Below are positions 34,221 to 46,200 of a stretch of 64,000 nucleotides of DNA, in pieces. Location of the stretch: NCBI GenBank assembly GCA_023634235.1, contig JAMKCF010000004.1, forward strand, positions 25,676,527 through 25,740,526, written 5' to 3'. The position numbers and the translations under genes are program-made. The stretch's first letter is position 1, and every line of letters begins with the position of its first letter. Source of the DNA: Pisaster brevispinus. Lineage: Eukaryota > Echinodermata > Asteroidea > Forcipulatida > Asteriidae. Below the pieces are notes generated by a model. That model did not search any database. It saw only the letters and a program-made list of their open reading frames with translations, and was not told the DNA's origin.

Positions 34221-37200
34221 ATGGCAGTGGATAATGAGGAAATCAAAATGGCTGTACTTTCTGGGGATATAGAGATGGTCCCACCCATTCCATCTAAAGT
34301 TGTTCGCATTTTTGTTAGCTCAACTTTTGGAGGTAAGTTGTGTTGAGAGCTACGCACCTGGGCCCAATTAAGCCAGTGAGCACAAAAACTTGCAAAGCAT
34401 TGAAAAATCTTGCTTAATAGCAAAAAACTGGTAACCAGGTAAAATTCCATGAAGTTTACACTGTTACGACTGGTGCTCCACTCAGTTTTGACTAAGCAAG
34501 TTTAAATTAGCTTAGCCGTATTTTCTGCTTAGCAGCTTTATGAACTTGGGCCCAGGGGGGTAAGGTCATGGCTCTGCTTAATATCAAGGCACTTACAGTC
34601 ACTATTCATTTCTGTTCAGAAGGTTGTGGCCAAGTTTCTTCACTTGTAGTTTATGTGCAGAATGCTTCAGATTAGTGGGGTCTGAAGTGTGGCACACGCA
34701 TGAGCAACAATTTCTTGATGACCTGTGAGGTACACTAATGTTAAGTGCTAATTTGTCTGCTTATGGTAAGCAGTTTCATGAAAGTGTGCCCTGACAACAG
34801 TCAAAGCACATATTAAAGATGCTGCCTGTTCATCTGATTTTTAGTTGATTTGACCTCAAAATTAGATAGCTGTTTCTGAAGAATCAAGAAAGTTACAGGC
34901 TTTCCTAAGGGATTACTCCAAGAAATCTGCCAATGATAAGGGGTAGTTAATTAAAACTAAAAACAAATTATTGTTGGGATCCCAACATCTTCTTGTGTCC
35001 ATCTCCCATGTTCATTGCCCCCTGCTTGAAATCCAAATTTTGATCTTTGAACCAGTTTGTTTATTGAGTCCTCCATCCTAACAAGATTTGAATATGCAGC
35101 CTCTGGATTAACGTGCTGGTGTTGTCTACCAACTAAGCAATGTAGCCCTGTTGTTGGCAGTCTCCCTATCTTTTGTCAATATGCTTTGGGTGCCAGTCAG
35201 AAGCCATTCAATCTGTAACTGCTGTAGCCAGGGATCACCCCCAAGTCGTAAGATTCAACCTGGGAAGCGACCGTACAGGGGTCACCTTAAGGGGGTGTGA
35301 CATTTTATTTCAATTATCAAGCAATATACCACAAGGGAAACTGGGTAAATTGTAATCCTGGTTTTGTGGTTAACAAAGAAGAATTGGCTGATTGTAATTC
35401 TTATCACCTTTTCCCCCACTATTTGAAGACACTGTAGCAGAGCGTAACTCTCTACTTGACCGGGCCTACTCCACCCTTCATGAATGGTGTATCTTACACG
35501 ACTTAGAGTTCCAAGTGGTTGACATGAGATGGGGAGTACGAGATGAGGCGAGTGCCTACCACATGACAACCAAACTCTGCATCAGGGAGATTCAGAACTG
35601 CATGAAATTGTCCTTGGGACCTAACTTCATGGTAAGTTGCTGCAGACCTGGAATTTCATCTTTGAGAGGGCAAGGCCAATATCATTTTGCAAAAGGCTTT
35701 TTCATTGTAAAATCGTCCAAGTCTGTTAGAATCTTTTCAAGGAGCACCAAGGCCAAGACCATGGCAACATAGGCCATGGCCTCTGTGGCCCAAGTTGGGC
35801 CATATACAAACTTTTCAACTTTACACGCTTTCTATCATGGTCAGGAGGGAATCTTTGCTTAATAAGTTCAATTGTACTTCTGTGTTCAATCAATCAATCA
35901 ATCAGTAAATTTATAAGGCGTCAATCCAATGGTCATTGCACGTAGCGCAGTACAGTAAGCTCTCTTTAAAACAAATTAGGATTTAAGCAAAGTTTTGAAA
36001 ATGGCTGTTGGAAGATATTGTCTAATGTTCTAAGGAAGATGATTCCACATCCCAGATGTAGTGATAGGAAAGGCATGATCCCCCAACTGTGTTTGTTTCT
36101 TCAAATTTAAAAAACTGAAGTTTGGGAGCAGGAATGCAAAGTTCAGACAGGGTACTTAGATGGAGAATATGTCTAAGTTTGGTCCTTTTTAAAGTCAAGG
36201 CCTGGGCTTGGGCTCTGTCCGCTTGCTTGAAGCCCTCTAAAGTGCACATTTTTCAAATAACTGACGGAGTCCAAGTCCAAAAGGGCCACAGTACCATACC
36301 CTCTAGGCTTGCATTGGGTACATGGGTTTCTTCTGTTTGTACAGTGGGTATTGTGTGGAAACCCAATGGCTTGTGTACTGTGGACCAGGCAGGAGAGTGC
36401 ACCAGTGGTAATGGGGTTTTACAAGTCATCTTCAGTTGAACTTGTGATTTACTGGTAGACAGTGCAGGTTCTTTAGCATCGGTGTCACATGATCGGTTCT
36501 CTTTGCACCTGACTTGCAGCCCAGTTGTCTCTGTGACTACAGGAGAGGTTTTTTAGCAAGAGTTTTGAAAAATTGTACAAATTGTTTATAAAAATGTAAG
36601 GTAGCAACACATACAATGTGCTAATTAGGCTTGTGAAAATTATCAAGTTTGTTCCTTTAATCGCCTAGACCTGTGTACATGTACCTTCACATTTGATTTT
36701 AATTTGCATACGAGTTGATCTAAATGCACATTTTTATGTTTGTGTCTGTCGGTAAGAGCATTTGTTTTATGACTCCAGTTTATTTTAGGCCAACGTTACG
36801 GCTGGAGGCCCACACCTGCCAGCATAGATGGAGTCGATTATCAGACCCTCATAAAACACACCACAGAGGCTGAATCCACCCTGCTGGCAAAATGGTATCT
36901 CCTGGATGAGAACTCTGACCCGCCCATATATGCTCTGCAGCCAATCACCGCAGAGAAAAGCGACTCGTGGAAGAGTGTGGAGAAGGAGTTGCCCAGTATT
37001 TTGAGGAGGGCGGCTACACTTGCTGCTGGGGCGGGGGACATCATTGACGATGTACGCCACAAGTTTTTCATGTCAGGTATGAATTGAAACTTTTTTTTTA
37101 CAGAGTTGTATTTTATTATACAAATAATGAATGTTTATGAGTGCAATGGTGAGAATATTTTCATGAGTTGGAAGAAATTGTCAGAATATTTACTTGAGTT

Positions 37201-40200
37201 AAAAGATGGAATATTCACATTCAACGAGGCAAAGCCATATGCCATTTAACGTCCCAAGAAAGACTCACAGTTGCAGGATGTGTGATGTTCTTTCTTGTCT
37301 ATGCACAAGTTTGTAAAATAATAAATCGGCTGAAAATATGCCTATCAATGATCCCCTTAATATGTTTAAAAGTATCTATTTCCTCTAAAATAAATTTGGG
37401 GTAAAAACATATAAAGGGGGTGGCAATAGGTTTAGTTTCAGTAGATTTCTGAAAATTGTTTACATTGTCACACACAAGATTAATTGTTCAGAATTGTTAA
37501 AATAATTTAGTTTTGGTAAATCATTGTCACAATGAAACCATGACTAACATTCTTATAAAATGCAGCAGGATTTGTTGCTCTCTTTAGAGTTTTGGAATGC
37601 TTTCACCATGAACCGAGCAAACCTTGGCCGTCAGCCACGGCCAATAATGGTCATGGTATGCTAGAATCTCGAGTTTACCTCCCATATGCTGAGTTCAATG
37701 ATAAACAAATTAGGACGGTCTGGAATCAGGGATTACACAATAAACCCCCAGGTAAAGAGAGATTTAGAGCATGAATTTCATTACCTTTTATCCCTATTCG
37801 GGGGAAACTAAATGATGCACCATACCTGTGCAGTGTGTGCACTAGTCAGGGATGTCCAGGTGTGGTTAATGTTCCGATATTCCGGATGTATACAAAAATG
37901 GATTTACCTGACTTGCGTTCCTGTATCCAAAAAAGTTGTGCATGCATACACCTCTTCCGGTCATTACTCGTTCATAACGAACTTTGACATGGCATAATGG
38001 TGAAGGCAGTGAGGCACACATCTTTGTCACTACGTCATCATTGAATCAAACTAACTTTAAATTCTGTGATTTTGTTTAGTTACTGAACAAGAATTGAGAG
38101 CTGCTCTTGATGTTGCAACACCAGACAATCATTGCGTTGGATTCATGAGGACAATCAAAGACCTGTACCACTCCCTGTCAGACGCCAACGCCAATCGCTA
38201 CTGTGACATGACTGACACGGGAGAGTTAGACGAAGAGGCTAGGCTGCTCCTAGAGAAGCTCAAGAATGTGGACATGCCTTCAATACTCAGCCAAAGTAAC
38301 ATTCATCACTACAACATCTCTTGGAGTCCAGACGGGGTTAGCCTCGGAATCAAGGAACACAAGAACTATGTCAGGCAGTTCACAAGGGCCTTCATTGAGG
38401 ATGTCAAGAGGCTCGTGTTGAGGGCCAAAGAGCAAGCATCCACTCAAGGGAATCTCAGCGATGACTCGCTGTTCAAGGAAGTCACTCACCATGCCGAGTT
38501 TTGCTGTACAAAGTGTAAGCATTTCTGCGGGTGTAAGGATATTCTGGATGGGATCTTCTCTTCTCTTAAGGATGGTTCACCCAGCCGCGCTATCATTCTT
38601 CAGGGTCCGTCAGGCAGCGGGAAGACCTCAATCTTAGCCATGGTCGCCAAGACAGCTCGGCATCGCCTATGTGCCTCCACGGTGGTAATCCTTCGCTTTC
38701 TTGGAACCTCCTCATTGAGTTCCTCCATACTGCAGGTCTTAAAGAGCATCTGCCTTCAGATCTGCACTGTCTATGACATACCCCCGCCAACGAACAATGT
38801 CCAGGAAAACTTCCAGGAGATGTCGGTCTTCTTTTACTCCTTACTTCAAAGCGTCTCATCGGGTGCTGGCAAAGAGCGCCCTCTCTTGATAGTCCTAGAC
38901 TCACTTGACCAGCTGGAGAGTCTTCATGGGGCACACAAGTGCAAGTGGTTGCCAAAGACACACTTACCGAATGTGCAAATTCTTCTGTCGACACTGCCAA
39001 ACTTGTACAGCATCTTGGATAACTTGAAGCTGCTGTTAGGGTCAGACGGACAGTTCTTGGAGGTTAACCCACTCCCAGAGAGCACAGGGGTAGAGATCTT
39101 CAGTACCTGGATGCAGGGGATTCACAGACGAGTGACGGAGAGCCAGAATGAAGTTGTAAAGAAAGGTAAGACTCAAATAAAAAACGTTCTTTTGAAAAAT
39201 GCTTGTTTGCAAGTTCTGGTTTGTTTTTTTGGCAGCGCTAATTTGTAACACCAAGTTTTTGCTCAAATGTGTGACATTGATAAAATAGATTTCAAATGCT
39301 GCAACCAATTTACTTATATTTTCTGCTCGTTCTTTTGCATATGTCCAACAATCCTTGTCACCCTTAGTTTTGTAGGGCAATGCTTATTTTCAACCTTCTT
39401 GTGCTAAATAGGAATTTGTGCGGTAACCCTGTTTTGAAATATTGTTATTGGTTTAGCGTTCCAGCATTGTCGACAGCCTCTCTTCCTCAGACTGGCTTTT
39501 GATGAGGCACGGCGATGGCACTCTTACACCACTGTCAATGAGGAGGCATTGGCAACTACCGTCAGGGCATCCATCTGGAAGCTCTTTGCACGTCTGGAGG
39601 TGGAATTTGGCACCAAGGTCGTATCTCATGCTCTTGGGTACATAACAGCAGCAAGGTATGTTGAAATATTCTTGAGTAGAATGAGAGACTTTGGAACGCT
39701 AGGTGGCAGCAGACTTATGTATCCATTAAATGTACCTAAAGTTTTATTGTTTATGTAGTTCAGAGCATGCGCACATTTCCAAGAACAATGAATTTACCTT
39801 TTTGTATAAGTCTGCTGCCACCTAGTGTCCCCAAAAGTCGTTCATTGCGCATTCATGTTGGATTTATGTGAGGATTTCTTCCCTCCCTTTCACCTTTGTG
39901 GACCCTGGTTCGGATCCCGCGTCAGACTGGAGGGGCCTTGCATGAATTTGGTTTTCAGCCCCTGCCTGATTGTGTGGGTTTCCCCAGTTGGGCTTTTCCT
40001 CCCACTTCTAAAACACAGATTTCATCAACACCTTCAGGCCTATGGGTCACAGTGCAAGGCATTTTTGAGGGTTCCTTGGTTACATTGATAGATGGGGTTC
40101 ACCCTGGTGTTTCTGGCATGGTTGGCTGCAGATTGCGCTGCATCACCTTGTAAACCCTTACAAGGTGCTATACAAATGGGTCTGTTAATTCAAGGATAAC

Positions 40201-43200
40201 TCTGCAGTCCTGTCTTAAAATAACAAACGCTTTGGGACACCCTTTGAAAGGCGCTATATAAGAACTGCATTTTGAGTGCCAGGAAGACCACGGTTGTCTC
40301 CTTTGACTTGAACCTGTCTTTTACCGCATCACGTAGGAATGGATTGAGCCACTCAGAGCTTCAGGACATCCTATCCATTGATGATGAAGTCTTGGATGAG
40401 ATCTACCAGTACTGGTCACCCCCAAATGATGAGATTGTACGAATACCTCCCCTGATGTGGACAAGACTCAAGTACGAGCTGGAAGAGTACTTGGTGGAGA
40501 GGCAGACGGACGGCAAGACTGTCATGGTACTTTACCATAGGTAAGAAATCCCATTTTCATATCATTTATGTGCAACCATAAGCTCTGCAGTAGCAGGATT
40601 TGGAACTTTGCACGTTTTTTCAAAAGAACGTGGCGTAACAACTTGACATTTCAATCAGTATGCTCTGATCGTCTTCAGGAGATATTAATTGAATAGTTGA
40701 GTTGAGAAGACGATCAGAGCATACTGATCAAAATGTTAAGTTGTAACACAAAGTTCTTTTGAGAGCCACCACAACTTGAAAGAGAAATTTTATGTACATG
40801 GTGTTATCGAAAACTTCACTAGATTGTATCTCCACCATGCAAAGTTTCAAATCCTACTCATGTACATGGTGTTACTGCAAACCTCACTAGATTGTATCTC
40901 CACCATGCAAAGTTTCAAATCCTACTCATGTACATGGTGTTACTGCAAACCTTATTAGATTGTATCTCCACCATGCAAAGTTTCAAATCCTACTCATGTA
41001 CATGGTGTTACTGCAAACCTTACTAGATTGTATCTCCACCATGCAAAGTTCCAAATCCAACTCATGTACATGATGTTACTGCAAACCTTACTAGATTGTA
41101 TCTCCACCATGCAAAGTTTCAAATCCTACTCATGTACATGGTGTTACTGCAAACCTCACTAGATTGTATCTCCACCGTGCAAAGTTTCAAATCCTACTCA
41201 TGTACATGGTGTTACTGCAAACCTTACTAGATTGTATCTCCACCATGCAAAGTTTCAAATCCTACTCATGTACATGGTGTTACTGCAAACCTTACTAGAT
41301 TGTATCTCCACCATGCAAAGTTCCAAATCCAACTCATGTACATGATGTTACTGCAAACCTTACTAGATTGTATCTCCACCATGCAAAGTTTCAAATCCTA
41401 CTCATGTACATGGTGTTACCCCAAACCTTACTAGATTGTATCTCCACCATGCAAAGTTTCAAATCCTACTCATGTACATGGTGTTACCCCAAACCTTACT
41501 AGATTGTATCATCTCTGCAAAGTTTCAAAACCTACTCATATGTACATGGTGTTACCACACATCTTACTAGATCCTGTAGTAGTGCCTGGTTTTTATGGAT
41601 TCAGTACTGCACAGCCGAACTGCCTATGGTTAGGGGCAGGCCATTTTTAGTTACATTAGAGAAAACAAATTTCCATACACAACTCTCAATAAAATGTGTG
41701 GCACAACGTGTACTAGTCTTTGCTGATCTGGTAGGTGCAATGCAAAATATTGCCTCGAAGCAATTAACATAGCAACACTGGATTTAGTTGGAGAAATTAA
41801 AGTGGAGCATTCGCTTATGACTGCATACGGCATCGTACCAGAAATCATTCAAATCTGAGTCACAAATGGCTTATTTTACAAGGGGGGCCTTGATTGAGTT
41901 TGACAAACGAGTTCTTCTTTTCTCATTTTTGGCGGCAATACACAGGCAGTTTACAGAAGCTGCAATAGATCGATATCTGTGCGACCCGGCGGAGAAGCAG
42001 AAAAGACATCAAGTACTCGCAGAGTTCTTTAATGGGACCTGGAGTGAGGGAAAGAAAAAGGTCAGCCTTACTCAACTCTTTAGTCAATTTTAAACAGAGA
42101 CTTTGGGGGTGGGGGCAAGTGAAGAGCAAAACAAATTCTGTAAGAATGTTTAACCTTTGCAGTGTGGGTCGATTAAATGGGCTCAATTTTTAGATTGTGT
42201 ATTGGCAGGATTGATTAAATAAGCCCCATTTATAACACGTTTGTATTGGTTATAACACATCATGTAAGCATTAAATTACCATGAAACTTCAAGTTGTGAC
42301 AAAAATAAAGTTTGGGAGTCAGCTCTCTGAACTTGTGTATGTCTCAATTCTGACTACAATCATCTTTTGTAGAGTTTGGGTGTACACATTCAGAAAAAAA
42401 AAGTATTTACAGCTCCAGATGGCATTACATACATGAAAGCAAAATGGCATATGAAGTGAGCAATTTAGGCGACACATTTGCATTTAAAACGCTCGCCATA
42501 TCTTGACAACCATTTGGACTCCCAAAATGGCAGACAGAAGCTGCATGTGACCTCAATGCGAGGGGTCAATGTAATTGTATTTGTTCTGGGTCTACAGAGA
42601 CTTCATCTTACACAGAGGAATAAGATCTTAAAAGCAGACCGGCTAGTCGCCTCTCAGCCCCTCAAACGCCACAAAACCTACAACTATCGGAAACTGAGTG
42701 AGCTACCGTATCATCTACTGCATGCCCACAACACCCAGGATCTTGTCCAGGTAAGAGTCGTCTTCATTTAATAGACAACTTTTTAATTATTCATCAACTT
42801 GGCCTGTGTGGTCCTACAGTGTTTGTTTGTTTGTTTGTTTGTTTGTTTTTTATGATCATTGTTCAATGACCCTTTCATCTACAGCTGTTGGTCATCTTGT
42901 CTTTAAATACTAATAACTAAAACGAAAATTTAAAAATGTCCATTTAAAACTGGCAGGGTCATGGTCATGCGATAAAGGACCAAGTCGAAGGCTAGATAGC
43001 TCAGTTGGTAAAGCTCTGGCATGTTAATCCGAAGGTCGAAGGTTCAAGTCCCACTCTATGCAATTTTTCTCTGTTCAACCCCAAATTGTGTTGAAATCCT
43101 ATTATTCAATAATATAAACTCTATACTGCCATTTGTATTGCTGTGACATGCATTTTGTGTGTGGCACTGTGTTGCTTCAAAGAGTGTGTCTCACATGTGG

Positions 43201-46200
43201 GTGACGTTGATGGACAGTTGCTATGATGGGCGGGGCTTAATGGATTGGCCCATTCAGACAGAGATGTTTCCTAGTTCTGTTTAACTGTTGGTTTTTTTCT
43301 TTCTCAGCAAACGTTTGGTGACTTCAGCTTCCTAGATGCAGTAGTCTCCGCTCTGTCCGCCCAACACCTGATTGAAGAACTTAACTGGGTGCTTGAGAAG
43401 GAGACTATCCTTGGGAAGAGTCTACACACTGAACTCAAACTGCTGCAGGATACCATTAGGTATTAAAGAAATGGTACATCATTGGTAACCAGTGTTGTAT
43501 GACTCGTCAGACTTTGACTAGAGTCCGATTGATTTGAGTAACTTTTTTTTTCTGACTTGGACTCCTGCTAGTCTTCATTTAGGGTCTTAATAAAAAAATA
43601 TTTAAAAATCTAACAAAAAGGACAATTGTGTGAAAACATTGTTTGTTTTTGAATGAGGCTTTTTAATTTAGTAACAACTGATGAGAAGTAAAACCCACAG
43701 TTTTTTCTCCAATGGATATTAAACCTTGATGTTTATCTGTGAGGTTTTTGTTATTTTTGTTGTAATAATTTTTAAACTTAAGTGACTCATGACTTGGACT
43801 CTACAAGCTTTGTTACCCTTGACGTACACTGAGACTTGACCCAAATGACTTAGGACTTAGAGTTGGACTTCTTTGACACTGGTGACTCCAACTTATGACT
43901 CGGAAGATTGAGGCCTTGAATACAAGACTGGTTAACCCCGGGATCTATTATGATTATTTCTTTTGTCATTTTAGACTTGCAAAGTCCACTCTTGACTTCA
44001 AGGATAACAGTCAGCCCTTGGCTGTGGAGATCCTGGGTCGCCTGCCTGACCTGGCGACCCAGTACCCACAGTGCATGGGGAACATCCTGAAGGGAGCCGA
44101 GGCATACTGCCGTCAGATGAGAGACACTCTGCTCATTCCTACACGGAGTTGCTTCTACGTGCCAGGAGGGCCACTCAGGACAACTCTTATCGGTCATACA
44201 GGTAAAGACCTTAGAGCGCGAATTCTTACTAATAATATACAAATATTGGATTCATATCATGCATTGATGCAGAAAATAATCACAAGGTGAAATCTGGATT
44301 AGTCTCAAAGGAAACAGTCTAGGTTTCACCGAGTGATTGTATTCTGGGACAATGCAGGAAGTTGTTAAGAATCACTGTTTCAAGGAAGCTTGATGAGACG
44401 CTGTGGTTGACCCGTCTGCTTCCGTTCCTCTTAATGCCCCATCTGAAGAATTAAGCTAATTACGGTAGATAACAGAACTTTACCTTAATAATACAAATAG
44501 TAATTAGCGGTTCTTATATAGCGCTTTAACACACCCGATAAGCATCTCAAAGCGTTTATTATTGTAACAACAAGTATGCAGTCCTCGGTTTTTGATTTTT
44601 TAGACCCATTTATAAAGCACCTTGTAAGGGTTTACAAGGCGGGTGATGGGGCGCAACCTGCAGCCAACCTTGCCAGAAATATTGGGGCAAACCCTGTCTC
44701 TTAGCAGTGGCACACATATTCAGCGCTTGATATTTCTCTGTACAATTAGGTAACATTTTGAAGCTAGCTGTGAATGAGTCTTGCACCATTCTGGCCTCGG
44801 TGTCCACCAATGGCTCTGTCAGACTGTGGGAGCTGGGTGATGATGAAAATATACACGTCCTGAAGGGACAAAAAGGTAACGTTTCTCAAGTTAGGGCTAC
44901 ATAGCTCAGTTGGTAGAGAGTCGGCATGTTGATCCAGAGGTCACTGGTTCAAATCCCGCTCTAGTCAATTGTTCTATGTTCAACCCAAAATTGAATTCAA
45001 ATTTACCCAGTCAGTTTTCCTTGTGGTCTATTTCTTGATATTTGAAATAAAGAGTTGCATCCCCTTAAGGTGATCCCTCTCCAGCTACTGCCTAGGTCGT
45101 ATCGTGAACTTGGGCGTAATCCTTGGCTATACAGCAGTTACAGGTTTAATACCTTCTGACTGGCACCACTGAATTGACCAAAAATGGGCGACTGCCAACA
45201 TTAGGGCTAAAACAGCGTAGTTGGTAGCATGTTTCATCGGCCCGATTTGTAATGTGTTTGTATTGGTTGCATCACACCGCGTGACTTTCAAAGGACCTTT
45301 GTGAAAGTTGTGATGAAACTTAAGTTTGGTTTGTCAGCTTTGAACTTGAGTATGTCTTGACTGTAGTCAATGTTTCTAGTATTTTTATTTGCAATTTCAG
45401 AAAAAGAAAAGGGCTCTACACAGATTTTATATAGGGCACTGCTAGCAAGCAGAAAATAAGCAAATATAAGCAGGAAACAAGTCGATGATGACACATGTTA
45501 TTTTGAATGGTAATCTTATTCTGGAAAGCAAAATTATTTTGTGCTTAGCTACCTTTTGTGCTTATAGCAACTCGGGCCTTGGTGGTCTCTCAAGATCCTA
45601 ACAAAATTATACACAATACATCCAAAGCAGACACTGCCTTCATTGATGTTTGACCATCTTAATTTACCCGAAGGAGGAGCAATGTCCTGTGTAGCCATCT
45701 CAGCCGATGATCAATGGGTGGTTGCCGGCTCCAATCAGGACTACTTACAAGTATGGAGCATCTCAAGTGGTGACTCGGTACTCCTGATTGATGAGAATCA
45801 TACTGGGTATGAACGCTATGCCAATGTGGCCATAACTCAAGACTCGATGAGGATTGTGTCTGCGGCGCAGAATGAGTTAATGGTGAGTATCTTGTGACAA
45901 GGGTCCAAATTCATAGCTTCACTTCCGTAGTTTACACCTCACTGTATGACGTCACTGCAGTGGGGCGCCCTCACCTAGGGGAGTGCTGATTGGCCTGTCT
46001 TGTGCGTTGGGCGTACTTAGCTTCGCATTTTCATTGTTTCATTTTTGTTTTACCTCTAAGGTATCGGCAGGATGACGTCAATGCATGAAATTTTTTCTGC
46101 ATGCAGTTACCATTCTCCACTTACAGGGTAAAAGCAAATTTCTGCACTAGCTGTGTAAGCGAGTGATGCATTGCTTTGATGTGAAGTATGCACACGCACA

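Noticed and set aside
35880..36530. Possible degraded LINE or SINE (TCAATCAATCAATCAG then AAGGCGTCAATCCAATGGTC).
   Set aside because: It resembles repeats I recall from marine invertebrates, but there is no second copy in this window and no coding motif, so I did not call limits.
37588..37652. Candidate NWD1 exon reading EFWNAFTMNRANLGRQ after a TTTAG acceptor.
   Set aside because: Including it would shift the frame: exon 36779-37076 exits in phase 1 and 38080 enters to complete that codon directly (MS then VTEQEL). The text CTTGGCC..AATAATGGTCATGGTATGC also resembles a repeat at 4631-4690.
38593..39000. 135-codon minus-strand open frame.
   Set aside because: It is the antisense shadow of the NACHT-encoding exon 38080-39165.
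40776..41575. CRISPR-like array because of strict periodicity.
   Set aside because: Units are head-to-tail with no unique spacers, in a eukaryotic intron; it is a satellite.
42990..43062. Functional tRNA-Lys or tRNA-Asn gene.
   Set aside because: Acceptor stem pairs only about 5 of 7 bases, the D-stem is imperfect, and the same head with shared downstream body recurs at 44895, so it is a SINE head.
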